From Erysipelotrichaceae bacterium (GTDB taxonomy: Bacteria > Bacillota_I > Bacilli_A > Erysipelotrichales > Erysipelotrichaceae): DNA of 64,000 nucleotides. The stretch is from the NCBI GenBank assembly GCA_017512285.1, contig JAFWGU010000038.1, positions 1 through 64,000 of the forward strand, written 5' to 3'. The notes beneath the pieces are model-generated. The model was not told where the DNA came from. It did not search any database and saw only the letters and a program-made list of their open reading frames with translations. Below are positions 47,142-56,250 of this stretch, piece after piece (the stretch's first letter is position 1; the number at the start of each line of letters is the position of its first letter). The translations under genes and the position numbers were made by a program.

Positions 47142-47712
47142 GCTTTATTCCTCCAAATATCAGGTTGAGATAGTATTTGTATTCGTGCCAGGCATTTGAC
47201 TCATGCAGATCCCTGGTCAGTTCGAGAACACTGTTGTAGTACCAGTACTGTTCAGCCGGGTCGGACTCATTGAACTTCTTCCAGAGGTCATCTCCTTCGT
47301 GAACATAGTCACGGAAACAGGCTCTGATGTTTGACAACTTGTCAGCCAGCCACAGTTTCTTGACGTCATTGTCATTCATTTCAGCCATGCGCTGCAGGGA
47401 TTCCTGCTTTCTGATCTTCCAGGTCTGATCGGAAGGCAGGTCCTTTCTTTTGTTTTCGGTTTCAGATTCTACCAGCATGGCTATCTTTTCCGAGAAGTTT
47501 GCCCTGATGTCTTCCATGGTTACATCGGTGTCTTCCACGGTATCATGCAGCAGCGCTGCGGACAGTACTTCGTCATCATCGCTTAAGGTAGCTACGATGG
47601 CGCATACCTCGATCGGATGCAGGATGTACGGTATGGTAGTCCATTTTCTCTTCTGGCCTCTGTGTGCCTTGATGGCAAACTGCAGGGCCTTGTCAAAATA
47701 CTGTTCTTTCAT
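47134..47712 (-). CDS. Small alarmone hydrolase (HD domain, SpoT/Mesh1-like)
   Basis: A 192-residue single-domain HD hydrolase. The metal site is shown by YILHPIEV, LLHDTVEDTDV (HD plus the ED pair of SpoT hydrolases) and LADKLSNIRAC (distal aspartate). This is the (p)ppGpp-hydrolysing half of RelA/SpoT without synthetase, TGS or ACT domains, as in Mesh1. It lies two bases from the phosphatase gene and overlaps the STAS-kinase gene, so (p)ppGpp breakdown appears genetically tied to a STAS signalling switch. Other nucleotide substrates are possible. Confidence 0.85.
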   Translation of the reverse strand: MKEQYFDKALQFAIKAHRGQKRKWTTIPYILHPIEVCAIVATLSDDDEVLSAALLHDTVEDTDVTMEDIRANFSEKIAMLVESETENKRKDLPSDQTWKIRKQESLQRMAEMNDNDVKKLWLADKLSNIRACFRDYVHEGDDLWKKFNESDPAEQYWYYNSVLELTRDLHESNAWHEYKYYLNLIFGGIKHE

Positions 47713-47713
47713 T

Positions 47714-49570
47714 TTACTTCCTCAGTTTCTTGATCACAGTCAGGACATTCTGGCCGTTCTCATATACATAATTCAGCTTGTCCATGGTCTTTCTGACTAG
47801 GAAGAGACCAAGTCCGCCGATCTTTCTTTTTTCCAGCGGGGCATCAACGTCAGGGTCAGCCTGTTCAAGCGGGTTGAACGGGATTCCGGAGTCTCTGAAG
47901 GTCATGGTGACTTCATCTTCGTTAACGTCTACTTCTACGCTTATGTCACCGGTCTTGCCGTCTCTGTAGGCAAACTTTGTGACATTGCTCGTCAGTTCAT
48001 CGATAACGACGTCGATCTGAGTCTGAATCTTCTGCGGGACGTTACCCTTCTGCAGTCTGTCATTGACGAATTCAGTGACCTTTTCAATACTGTCGACGAC
48101 GGCGGGCAGGGTGATGCTCTGCGCTTCACTGCCTTTGTATCTTAAAGCCAGCATCGTCAGATCGTCAAACTGTTCGTTGCCTTTTTCAAAATCGTGGATG
48201 TCGTTTTCAATGCTGTCACAGAATTCTTTCATATCGCAGTTATAATTCCCTCTGATCACATTCAGCAGTCTTTCCGTACCGTACAGTTCATTGGTAACAT
48301 TTTCTGCTTCGGTAACACCGTCAGTATACAGATATATGATGTCGCCCTTTTCGAGCTTTATTTCAAAGTCAGGATATTCCATGTTCTCCATGCCGCCCAG
48401 AATGAAGCATGGCTTGCAGCTGAGAACTTCCGGTTCACCGTTTCTGACGATGACTGGAGGACAGTGACCGGCGTTGGCGTAGATAACCTTGCCGGTGTTG
48501 AGATCAAGGATTCCCATCCATGCCGTTACGAACAGTCCGGTCTTGTTGCCATCGCACAGAGTGTTATTAACAGCCCGGAATATTTCCGAAGGCTTCAGTC
48601 CGTTCTTCGCATGGCTCTTCATCAGTGTCTTGGCAACGGCCATGAACAGCGAGGCTGAAATGCTCTTGCCGGAAACGTCGGCCATTACAAATGCCAGATG
48701 ACTGTTGTCAATGAGAGCAAAGTCGTAATAGTCGCCGCCGACTTCTCTGGCCGGCTTCATGATGGCGTAGAGGTCAAATTCATTACGGTCAGGGAATGCC
48801 GGGAATTCATCCGGAATCATGCCTTTCTGAATGTCTCTGGCCAGTGTAAGTTCTGATTCGATTCTGGAGGTCTTCTGCGTGATGGCTGCCTGTTCCAGTA
48901 CCATTGCCCGTCCTCTTTCAGCGATGTTAACGCTGATTACGGCTACCAGTATGTAGGTAAGCAGTTTCGGGAGGTAGGAATACAGCAGGGTATTCCTCAT
49001 TAACATTCCCTCATCCAGACCTATTGCCCGGAAACTGTTGCCCAGGAAACGGCTTATGACGGTGATCATGGTGTTTTCAGGAAGCGTTACGACGTTCAGG
49101 TCTATTACTCCAACCCTGACGCTGCCGATCGTTGACAGGGTAAACAGTATTACCGTCAGAAAGGCGACTGTCTTGGTCAGGGAGCGTGAGAAGTAACGGC
49201 TGCTCAACAGAACCGGTATCGTCATTAGCAGGGGAACCTTATATGACAGGAACACGTCTGCACTGGCGCAGGCCAAGGTCAGTGATGCCAGAAGCACAAG
49301 CTTCAGCCACCATGTCTCCTGCTTGAAGTAGTGACTGAGAATGTACGGTATTGACAGCTCTACGATGCCGACCCAGACTGCCATGTTGATCAATGTTGAC
49401 GACATCGGGAAGATGTCCAGTACATGCAACAGCCATGTGGTCAGAAGCAATGCGATTCCCAATCCTACTACGTGAGTAACCAGCTTGTTTGCCTGAACCT
49501 CACTGTGCCAGAATACCTCATCAGTTTTCCTGAACATCCGTTTTATTTCATTTAAGATGCTCTTTAACAT
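47714..49570 (-). CDS. Membrane PP2C (SpoIIE/RsbU) phosphatase fused to RsbW-like ATPase
   Basis: A 618-residue sensor. About six membrane helices (residues 30-225), a helical linker (ESELTLARDIQKGMIP) and a PP2C domain (GGDYYDF, ADVSGKSISASLFM, NAGHCPPV, DGVTEAEN) are followed from about residue 485 by a HATPase_c anti-sigma-kinase-type domain (VIDELTSNVTKFAY N-box, FRDSGIPFNPL, GGLGLFLVRKTMD). The phosphatase would dephosphorylate a STAS protein that the ATPase domain phosphorylates, so both opposing activities are in one membrane protein. No periplasmic sensor domain is visible, so the input may be membrane state. Confidence 0.9.
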   Translation of the reverse strand: MLKSILNEIKRMFRKTDEVFWHSEVQANKLVTHVVGLGIALLLTTWLLHVLDIFPMSSTLINMAVWVGIVELSIPYILSHYFKQETWWLKLVLLASLTLACASADVFLSYKVPLLMTIPVLLSSRYFSRSLTKTVAFLTVILFTLSTIGSVRVGVIDLNVVTLPENTMITVISRFLGNSFRAIGLDEGMLMRNTLLYSYLPKLLTYILVAVISVNIAERGRAMVLEQAAITQKTSRIESELTLARDIQKGMIPDEFPAFPDRNEFDLYAIMKPAREVGGDYYDFALIDNSHLAFVMADVSGKSISASLFMAVAKTLMKSHAKNGLKPSEIFRAVNNTLCDGNKTGLFVTAWMGILDLNTGKVIYANAGHCPPVIVRNGEPEVLSCKPCFILGGMENMEYPDFEIKLEKGDIIYLYTDGVTEAENVTNELYGTERLLNVIRGNYNCDMKEFCDSIENDIHDFEKGNEQFDDLTMLALRYKGSEAQSITLPAVVDSIEKVTEFVNDRLQKGNVPQKIQTQIDVVIDELTSNVTKFAYRDGKTGDISVEVDVNEDEVTMTFRDSGIPFNPLEQADPDVDAPLEKRKIGGLGLFLVRKTMDKLNYVYENGQNVLTVIKKLRK

Positions 49571-49578
49571 GAGGCCTC

Positions 49579-49878
49579 CTACTGTATGTTCAGTATGGTG
49601 CTGAATCCGGTAATGTCAAATATTTCCATGATGTACTCGTTGACATTGGAGACAACGAGGCTGCCGTTTTTTTCGCTGACCTTCTTCTGAGTCAGCAGAA
49701 AAACACGAAGTCCTGAGGAAGACGTGTATTCAAGCTTGCTTAAATCGAGCTCGAGGTCATCAGTTGTTTCCAGAGCTTCATTTACTGCATTTTCAAGTTC
49801 ACTGCTGTTGGATGTATCAAGACGTCCTTCAAGGTAAAGGACAGTCTTTCCATTGATCGTTTCTTTCTTAATGTCCAT
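49579..49878 (-). CDS. STAS-domain anti-sigma factor antagonist
   Basis: A 99-residue SpoIIAA/RsbV-like protein: NGKTVLYLEGRLDTSNSSELE and the phosphorylation loop YTSSSGLRVFLLTQK (the serine preceding GLR). Such proteins release a partner when unphosphorylated. It is the first gene of the module, eight bases upstream of the phosphatase/ATPase gene. No sigma factor is encoded nearby, so the final target is unknown. Confidence 0.9.
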   Translation of the reverse strand: MDIKKETINGKTVLYLEGRLDTSNSSELENAVNEALETTDDLELDLSKLEYTSSSGLRVFLLTQKKVSEKNGSLVVSNVNEYIMEIFDITGFSTILNIQ

Positions 49879-49925
49879 ATTATCCTGCCTTATTTACATA
49901 GTATTAATACACTACCATTTTGCCA

Positions 49926-49952
49926 CAAAAAAAACGATGTTTCCATCGTTTA
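49926..49952 (-). terminator. Terminator of the COG2426 gene
   Basis: AAACGATG / CATCGTTT stem with a four-base loop and a long T-tract read on the minus strand. Confidence 0.8.
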
Positions 49953-50444
49953 GAGAAATACTTTGAGAAATCCCAGCACGCCATAGCAGGCTAATGTCAG
50001 AATCACGCCGGCCATTACGACTCCCAGCACAATGCTCAGGAAGCCCCTCTTGAAGTCAAAGCCGAGGATGGTGGCAACCAGGGATCCGGACCACGCACCT
50101 GTTCCGGGAACCGGAATGCCTACGAACATGGTCAGGGCAAAGAACCCATACTTCTTCACTGCTTCGCTTTTGGCGTTCAGCTTTTCCTCGTATCTGGTGA
50201 AGAAACTGCCAAATGTCCTGGTCGTCTTCAGCCACTTGACGATCTTCATGCCAAACAGCAGCAGGAAAGGCACGGGAAGAAGATTGCTTACTACACAGAT
50301 CGGCAGGACCTTATACCACGGCATACCCTTGGCAGCGCCGAAGATGATCGCTCCTCTTTCCTCAATCAGGGGAATCAGTGAAATCATGAACAGGGCAAAT
50401 TCATTACCCAGTCCTGCAAAGAAGTTAAAGATGTTCTGTATCAT
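49950..50444 (-). CDS. Small multidrug-export-like membrane protein (COG2426/PF06695)
   Basis: A 164-residue membrane protein with four to five helices and the PF06695 patterns LIPLIEERGAIIFGAAKG, NLLPVPFLLLF and the GVPVPGTGAW-type segment VGIPVPGTGAWSGSLVAT. The family is called small multidrug export protein, but transport has hardly been tested. The start at 50444 follows AAAGGGAC. A longer in-frame start would add 36 residues unlike the family. It is monocistronic. Confidence 0.8.
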   Translation of the reverse strand: MIQNIFNFFAGLGNEFALFMISLIPLIEERGAIIFGAAKGMPWYKVLPICVVSNLLPVPFLLLFGMKIVKWLKTTRTFGSFFTRYEEKLNAKSEAVKKYGFFALTMFVGIPVPGTGAWSGSLVATILGFDFKRGFLSIVLGVVMAGVILTLACYGVLGFLKVFL

Positions 50445-50524
50445 ATTTGTCCCTTTCCAGCATATCCGGTGCTTATTAAATATATCAAATATGATATAAT
50501 TAATGCAACAGGTGGTATTTTCGT

Positions 50525-50860
50525 ATGCGAGTACTGAACAATAAGAATTCATTGCTGTTCAACGGCACAAATCTCATTGTAGACATCTATGAGGAGCTGT
50601 TTTCTTATCGCTTCAAAGAGATCAACAGGATATCCATTCTGACTACCAGACAGAGGCTGGTGAATGAGACGGTATTCCTGGTTTTTGACGTCGTAGACGA
50701 AATATATCTCATAGGACTGACACATCCGGATTTTGACAGGGTTCTGCTAAGTGAACTTCCTCAGATAATGGATGTTGATCATAACATGGTAATAGAAGCC
50801 ATGCAGAACAAATCCGATCATCAGTATGTTCTGTACCAAAAGCAGGAGGGTAGTAAGTAA
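50525..50860 (+). CDS. Conserved protein of unknown function leading the glycerol-3-phosphate operon
   Basis: A 111-residue soluble protein, rich in Leu/Ile and acidic residues, with no cysteine cluster or membrane segment. I do not recognise a family. It has alternating strand and helix patterns (NLIVDIYEELFSYRF, ETVFLVFDVVDEIYLIGL). AGGTGG precedes the ATG and TATAAT at 50494-50499 may be its -10 box. It ends one base before the GlpA-like gene and overlaps that gene's ribosome binding site, so it is the first gene of the operon and translationally coupled. Confidence 0.65.
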   Translation: MRVLNNKNSLLFNGTNLIVDIYEELFSYRFKEINRISILTTRQRLVNETVFLVFDVVDEIYLIGLTHPDFDRVLLSELPQIMDVDHNMVIEAMQNKSDHQYVLYQKQEGSK

Positions 50861-50861
50861 A

Positions 50862-52304
50862 ATGTATGATGTAGTCATAATAGGCGGCGGTATCGTAGGA
50901 TCGAGCGTTGCCTATTACCTCTCTAAGTATCAGCTGAAAACGGTATTGCTGGAAGCTGATAACGACATTTCCAACGGAACCACCAAAGCCAACTCAGCAA
51001 TCATCCATGCCGGATATGACCCTGAAGAAGGCACATTGATGGCATTCCATAACGTCAGGGGTGCCAGACTGGCAAAGGAATTATGCGCTAAGCTTGACGT
51101 TCCATACAAACAGTGCGGAGCCATGGTAATAGGCTTTGACGAAGATGACGAGAAGATGGTTCATACCTTATACGAAAGGGGACTGGCAAACGGTGTTGAA
51201 GGACTGGAGATCCTCGACGGCAAGACCGTACAGAAACTTGAACCATGTGTTTCCGACAAAGTGACATGTGCGTTGCTGGCAAAGACCAGCGCCATCGTAT
51301 CCCCATGGGAATATGCCCTGGCTCTGGCAGAGACAGCAGTCAGAAATGGCGTTGAAGTAAAGCTGAACAACAGGGTTACGGCCATTTCAAGAAACGGTGA
51401 GGCCTTTACCGTAACGACGGTAAAGGGAAAATATGAATGCCGCTACATCATCAACTGTGCCGGCTTATATGCTGATAAGGTTCATCAGATGATCGGTGAA
51501 AAAGAATTTAAGATCATTCCTTCCAGAGGTCAGTACTATCTGCTGGATAAGGCAGAAGGCAGAAGGGTCTCAAGAACAGTATTCCAGTGTCCGACCAAGG
51601 ACGGCAAGGGTGTACTGGTTTCGCCGACCGTACATGGCAACCTGATTGTCGGACCTGATGCTGAAGACAACGATGACTTCTCCGTAGCAACGACTACGGA
51701 AGGTCTTAACTTCGTCAGGAATGCCAGCAAGAAGAGTATTCCGACGGTTGACTTCAGAGAAAACATCAGAAACTTTGCCGGTGTCAGAGCCAAGAGCGAC
51801 AGACCTGATTTCATTCTGGAAGAAAGCAGAAGCGTTAAGAACTTCTACAACATCGCCGGCATAAAGTCACCGGGCTTAAGCTCTGCTCCATCACTGGCTC
51901 TTGAAGCCGTTCAATGGTTAAGAAGCAAGGGCGAACAGCTGAAAGAAAAGGACAATTTCATCGACGAAAGAAAGAGAATCAGATTCAAGGAACTGAGCGG
52001 CGAGGAAAAGCAGGAACTTATCAGAAAGGAACCTGCCTATGGAAGAGTCATCTGCCGCTGTGAAACCATCACCGAGGGTGAGATACTGAATGCCTTGAGA
52101 ACACCTATTCCTGCCGTATCAATTGACGGCGTAAAGCGCCGCTGCAATGCCGGCATGGGCAGATGTCAGGGCGGCTTCTGTTCGGAGAGAGTTGCGGAAA
52201 TACTCATGAAGGAATTACACTTGGACGGTTTGGAAGTCCTGCAGGACAAAGAGGGATCAAATGTACTGGTAGATTATTCCAAGGGGGGCAGTTCAAATGT
52301 ATGA
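50862..52304 (+). CDS. Glycerol-3-phosphate dehydrogenase-like FAD protein with BFD [2Fe-2S] domain
   Basis: A 480-residue GlpA-type flavoprotein. DVVIIGGGIVGSSVAYYLSKY is the FAD-binding Rossmann motif at residue 3, and the DAO fold continues to about 390 (NGTTKANSAIIHAGYD, YIINCAGLYADKV, RNFAGVRAKSDRPDF). The C-terminal 90 residues are a Fer2_BFD domain with CRCETITEGEI and CNAGMGRCQGGFC. It should oxidise sn-glycerol-3-phosphate and pass electrons to its partners. The next two genes encode the NAD(P)/FAD oxidoreductase and the DUF1667 protein found with it in Thermotoga and clostridia. ATG 50862 follows AGGAGGG. Confidence 0.9.
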   Translation: MYDVVIIGGGIVGSSVAYYLSKYQLKTVLLEADNDISNGTTKANSAIIHAGYDPEEGTLMAFHNVRGARLAKELCAKLDVPYKQCGAMVIGFDEDDEKMVHTLYERGLANGVEGLEILDGKTVQKLEPCVSDKVTCALLAKTSAIVSPWEYALALAETAVRNGVEVKLNNRVTAISRNGEAFTVTTVKGKYECRYIINCAGLYADKVHQMIGEKEFKIIPSRGQYYLLDKAEGRRVSRTVFQCPTKDGKGVLVSPTVHGNLIVGPDAEDNDDFSVATTTEGLNFVRNASKKSIPTVDFRENIRNFAGVRAKSDRPDFILEESRSVKNFYNIAGIKSPGLSSAPSLALEAVQWLRSKGEQLKEKDNFIDERKRIRFKELSGEEKQELIRKEPAYGRVICRCETITEGEILNALRTPIPAVSIDGVKRRCNAGMGRCQGGFCSERVAEILMKELHLDGLEVLQDKEGSNVLVDYSKGGSSNV

Positions 52305-53550
52305 CGTTATAATTATCGGCGGCGGCCCTGCCGGACTGGCAAGTGCCAAGGCCTGTCTTGATAAGGGACTTGAGAAGGTCCTGATCGTAGAAAGAGACAA
52401 GGAACTGGGCGGAATTCTGAATCAGTGCATCCATAACGGATTCGGTCTGCACATGTTCAAGGAAGAACTTACCGGTCCTGAGTTTGCCGGCAGGTTCATC
52501 GATATGTTAAGAGATACCAAGGTTGAGGTAATGCTGGATACCATGGTATTGAGCATAGAGGATGATCACACGGTACATGTGATCAATACCGTTAACGGTT
52601 ACCAGTGCCTGAAGGCCAAGAGCATCATTCTTGCCATGGGCTGCAGAGAGAGAACCAGAGGAGCCATCGCCATTCCCGGTACCAGAGCTGCCGGCGTATT
52701 CACTGCCGGTACTGCTCAGAGATATATGAACATTGACGGTTACATGGTCGGCAAGAGAGTAGTTATCCTGGGCTCAGGGGACATCGGTCTGATCATGGCC
52801 AGAAGAATGACTCTGGAAGGCGCCAAGGTACTGGCCTGTGTTGAGATCAATCCTTATTCAGGCGGCTTGGCCAGAAACATCAAGCAGTGTCTTGAGGATT
52901 TCAACATTCCGCTGTATCTGTCTCACACCATCACTGACATCAGGGGTGAGAACAGAGTCGAAGGTGTTACCGTCAGCAAGGTTGACGGACATTTCCAGCC
53001 GATCAAGGGTACGGAAATGTACTTTGACTGCGATACCGTATTACTGTCAGTCGGCCTGATTCCGGAAAATGAGTTAAGCAAGGCAGCCAACATCAGAATT
53101 GATCCGCGTACAAGAGGACCGGTCGTATATGAAAATATGGAGACAAGTGCTGAAGGCATCTTTGCCTGCGGCAATGTCGTTCACGTCCATGACCTGGCGG
53201 ATAACGTAGCCTTGGAGGCTAAAAAGGCCGGGGAAAGCGCAGCTGAATATGTCAGCGGATTAAGAAGGGCTGACAAAAAGGTGGTTGAGATAAAGACCCT
53301 GCCTGGCGTTGGCTATACCGTGCCTCAGCATGTAAGAGTGCCGCTGGATAACAAGTTCGTTGAAGTATTCTTCAGAGTGAACAGGGTATTCGGCAACAGC
53401 GTCATCCTGGTAAAGGATGAAAAGGACAATGTGATCAGTCAGTTCAAGCGAGAATTCATTGTCCCCGGAAGCATGGAAAAGATCATCATTCCAAAGGTTA
53501 TGCTGGAAAAGGCTGAAGGAAATCTGACGGTTTCCGTAAAGGAGGATTAG
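52297..53550 (+). CDS. FAD-dependent NAD(P) oxidoreductase of the GlpA-DUF1667 operon
   Basis: A 417-residue flavoprotein with two dinucleotide folds: IIIGGGPAGLASAKACLDKG at the start and VVILGSGDIGLIMARRM near 150. The cysteine-containing segments GGILNQCIHNGFGL and LAMGCRERTRG resemble NADH oxidases and sulfide-dehydrogenase-like subunits. With the GlpA-like protein it would oxidise glycerol-3-phosphate and reduce NAD(P) or a quinone-like carrier. It overlaps the GlpA-like gene by 8 bp, and the DUF1667 gene starts 2 bp later. Confidence 0.88.
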   Translation: MYDVIIIGGGPAGLASAKACLDKGLEKVLIVERDKELGGILNQCIHNGFGLHMFKEELTGPEFAGRFIDMLRDTKVEVMLDTMVLSIEDDHTVHVINTVNGYQCLKAKSIILAMGCRERTRGAIAIPGTRAAGVFTAGTAQRYMNIDGYMVGKRVVILGSGDIGLIMARRMTLEGAKVLACVEINPYSGGLARNIKQCLEDFNIPLYLSHTITDIRGENRVEGVTVSKVDGHFQPIKGTEMYFDCDTVLLSVGLIPENELSKAANIRIDPRTRGPVVYENMETSAEGIFACGNVVHVHDLADNVALEAKKAGESAAEYVSGLRRADKKVVEIKTLPGVGYTVPQHVRVPLDNKFVEVFFRVNRVFGNSVILVKDEKDNVISQFKREFIVPGSMEKIIIPKVMLEKAEGNLTVSVKED

Positions 53551-53552
53551 TT

Positions 53553-53897
53553 ATGACTGAATTGATCTGCATTGGCTGTCCAAAGGGATGCCACCTGAAG
53601 GTTGATGAGGAAAACGGATATAAGGTCACGGGCAACAGCTGCCCGGTAGGTGCTGAATACGGCGCCAACGAGTTAAGAAATCCAACCAGAGTTCTGACTT
53701 CAACGGTAAGGATCGTCGGCGGTCTGCATGACTGCCTGCCGGTCAGAACCAATAAGCCGATTCCAAAGCCGTTACTGCTTGAGGCAATGGCTCAGTTAAG
53801 AAACATAGAAGTTAAGTCTCCGGTCAGGATGGGTGACGTCATAATTGAAAACCTGTTAGGTACCGGGGCAGACGTAATTGCGACAAGAAACATGTAG
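53553..53897 (+). CDS. DUF1667 cysteine-rich protein
   Basis: A 114-residue DUF1667 protein. LICIGCPKGCHLKV and the later GNSCPVGAEYG provide a CxxCxxxC plus C pattern that probably holds an Fe-S cluster. It has always been found, to my knowledge, beside the two flavoproteins upstream, so it is taken as the third subunit of the same electron-transfer complex. GGAGG precedes the ATG. A 10-bp gap separates it from the HD hydrolase gene. Confidence 0.85.
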   Translation: MTELICIGCPKGCHLKVDEENGYKVTGNSCPVGAEYGANELRNPTRVLTSTVRIVGGLHDCLPVRTNKPIPKPLLLEAMAQLRNIEVKSPVRMGDVIIENLLGTGADVIATRNM

Positions 53898-53907
53898 GGA
53901 AGTAAGA

Positions 53908-55116
53908 ATGGAAAAACTGGCAGAGAAAAAAGTAATCAGAGACCCGATCCACGGCTATGTTCACATTGAGGACAAGGTCATATGGGATCTTCTGAACACC
54001 AAGGAATTTCAGCGCTTGAGAAGAGTCAGACAGCTGGGAAGCACACTGATGGTTTTTCCAAGTGGTGAACATTCCCGAATGATGCATTCTCTGGGCGTCT
54101 ATGAAGTTGCCCGCAGAATGATAAACGAGGTCGATGACATTGCCAATACCCTGACCGAAAGGGAAAAGATGATCCTGATGGTTGCGGCACTTCTGCATGA
54201 CGTGGGGCATGCCCCGTTCTCACACTCCTTTGAGAGCATCATGAACTGCAGGCATGAGGCCTACACGATTCAGATCATCAAGGGACCAAGCGAGATCGCA
54301 GACGTGCTTTCGGCAATCGACAGTGATCTGCCGGCTGAAGTGGCATCAGTCATTGATCATACTCATCCAAACACGATACTGAGTCAGCTGATAAGTTCAC
54401 AGCTTGACGCTGACAGACTGGACTATCTGTTAAGAGACTCCTACTTTACCGGCGTCAGCTACGGCCAGATCGACCTGGACCGCATCTTAAGAACAATGAG
54501 GGTAAAGGACAACAGAGTCGTGGTAAAGCGCAGCAGCATCTACACGGTGGAAAATTACATCATGGCCAGATATCACATGTACTGGCAGGTGTACTATCAC
54601 CCTAATTCAAGAAGTTACGATGCCTTGTTAAAGTCCATATTTACCAGATTAAGAGACTTATATCAGCAGGATAAGTCCATCACCGCTGCCTACCCGATGT
54701 ACAGGGAGCTGCTGGAAAAGGGCAGTCTGTCCAATGAAGACCTGTACCTGCTGGATGATTCAACCTGCATGTACAGCTTCTCATTGATGAGAAGATCTGA
54801 AGATCCAGTACTCAGTGATCTGGCCAGAAGGATCCTGGACAGAGATCTGTTTGAATTCATGTCTGCTGACAGGGAAGAGTATCTGAAGCAGAAGTGTCAG
54901 GAAAAGGGTCTTGACCCGAAATACTATGTGGTGAAGGACTATCAGAAGCAGATACCGTATCTGCCGTATACCGGAGATGGCACCGATAACATCTACGTAC
55001 TGCTGGATAACGGCGTCATAGAGGAGCTGTCAGAGGTATCTGAGGTCGTCAAGTCGCTTTCAACGATCAACGAACAGGACGAAAGGGTATTCTACCCGAA
55101 GGAAATAGAAAAATGA
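53908..55116 (+). CDS. HD-superfamily nucleotide hydrolase (YwfO/SamHD1-like)
   Basis: A 402-residue HD phosphohydrolase. The metal motif is complete: H in SRMMHSLGVYEV, HD in ALLHDVGHAPFSHSFE and the distal D in SQLDADRLDYLLRDSYFTG. RDPIHGYVHI and FQRLRRVRQLG are typical of the dGTPase/SamHD1 branch, and B. subtilis YwfO is a relative. Substrate is probably a (d)NTP. The ATG at 53908 fits the family start. It follows DUF1667 by 10 bp and overlaps lplA by four bases, so it is co-transcribed with both. Confidence 0.88.
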   Translation: MEKLAEKKVIRDPIHGYVHIEDKVIWDLLNTKEFQRLRRVRQLGSTLMVFPSGEHSRMMHSLGVYEVARRMINEVDDIANTLTEREKMILMVAALLHDVGHAPFSHSFESIMNCRHEAYTIQIIKGPSEIADVLSAIDSDLPAEVASVIDHTHPNTILSQLISSQLDADRLDYLLRDSYFTGVSYGQIDLDRILRTMRVKDNRVVVKRSSIYTVENYIMARYHMYWQVYYHPNSRSYDALLKSIFTRLRDLYQQDKSITAAYPMYRELLEKGSLSNEDLYLLDDSTCMYSFSLMRRSEDPVLSDLARRILDRDLFEFMSADREEYLKQKCQEKGLDPKYYVVKDYQKQIPYLPYTGDGTDNIYVLLDNGVIEELSEVSEVVKSLSTINEQDERVFYPKEIEK

Positions 55117-56093
55117 TAGAAAAGTGTTATTACATCAAGAGCAGCAGCATTAATCCGTATTACAACCTGGCGCTGGAAGACTATCTGTTCCATAACATCC
55201 CGGCCAACAGCCTGGTGTTCTTCCTTTGTCAGAATCAGAATACGGTCATGATCGGCAAGAACCAGAACGCCTACAAGGAATGTCACCTGCAGGCCATGGA
55301 AGAAGATCACTGCTACCTCGCCAGAAGAAGCAGCGGTGGCGGAGCCGTGTTCCAGGACATGGGAAATCTGAACTACAGTTTCATGATGTACATGGACAGC
55401 TACGACATTGAAAAGCAGACACAGACCATCGTCAATGCCCTTAAGAGTCTGGGTGTGCCGGCAGTGATTTCCGGCAGAAACGACATAGAGGCAGACGGCT
55501 ACAAGGTATCAGGCAATGCCTATCTGACCGAGAAGGAGCACTGTCTGCATCACGGCACGGTAATGCTTAACGTTGACAAGGAAAAGATGTTCAGATATCT
55601 GAACGTATCCGACAAGAAGATCCAGGCAAAGGGCTTTGATTCAGTCGTATCCAGAGTTGCCAACATCACGGAGTTCAATCCGACCATTACCCTGAATCAG
55701 CTGCAGCAGGCGCTGTTGCAGGCTGTAGCCAATACCTATGGTCCGCTGTATGAACTGAACATATCCGGCAGTCTTGATGAGATAATTGAACACTATCATT
55801 CTTACAAGTACATCTACAACACGATGGGAAGATTCACGGTCATCGTTCACGACTACTATTCATTCGGTGAACTGCAGATGTATGTGGACATCGAAAACGG
55901 AACCATCCAGCACATTGACATGTTTACGGATGCCATGGATGTGGAGATCGAGGACAAGCTCCACAAGCTGTTTGACAACATGCATATTGATGACAACAGT
56001 TTCAAGACCAGGCTGTTCACCCTGTTTGACAGGGACATGCATGCCGACATGGGAAAGATCTATCTGGCAATAAAGAGATACATGGCTTATTAA
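55113..56093 (+). CDS. lplA: Lipoate-protein ligase A
   Basis: A 326-residue ligase that activates free lipoate with ATP and attaches it to GcvH or E2 proteins. ARRSSGGGAVFQDMGNLNYSF is the nucleotide/lipoate loop, KVSGNAYL contains the catalytic lysine, and the C-terminal accessory domain is present (about residues 245-326), so it should work without LipB. It overlaps the HD gene by four bases and ends in a UUCG-loop terminator. No lipoylated protein gene is adjacent. Confidence 0.92.
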   Translation: MIEKCYYIKSSSINPYYNLALEDYLFHNIPANSLVFFLCQNQNTVMIGKNQNAYKECHLQAMEEDHCYLARRSSGGGAVFQDMGNLNYSFMMYMDSYDIEKQTQTIVNALKSLGVPAVISGRNDIEADGYKVSGNAYLTEKEHCLHHGTVMLNVDKEKMFRYLNVSDKKIQAKGFDSVVSRVANITEFNPTITLNQLQQALLQAVANTYGPLYELNISGSLDEIIEHYHSYKYIYNTMGRFTVIVHDYYSFGELQMYVDIENGTIQHIDMFTDAMDVEIEDKLHKLFDNMHIDDNSFKTRLFTLFDRDMHADMGKIYLAIKRYMAY

Positions 56094-56098
56094 AATGG

Positions 56099-56124
56099 AA
56101 AGATGCCTTCGGGCATCTTTTTTT
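56099..56124 (+). terminator. Terminator after lplA
   Basis: AAAGATGCC / GGCATCTTT perfect stem with a TTCG tetraloop and seven T residues including the stem end. Confidence 0.9.
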
Positions 56125-56250
56125 GATGAAATGCCTGAAAATGGGCCATTCTGTTCATGATATGAAACATACTACAAATGTTCCCAGTTGGGACAGAAAA
56201 AGCGTTTTCGCTTGTCAAAAAAATAATATAAAAAAATTAATGCATATCTA

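Noticed and set aside
45966-49878. SigB-type general stress operon
   Set aside because: No sigma factor gene and no separate RsbW are present, so the module is only partly like rsbU-rsbV-rsbW-sigB.
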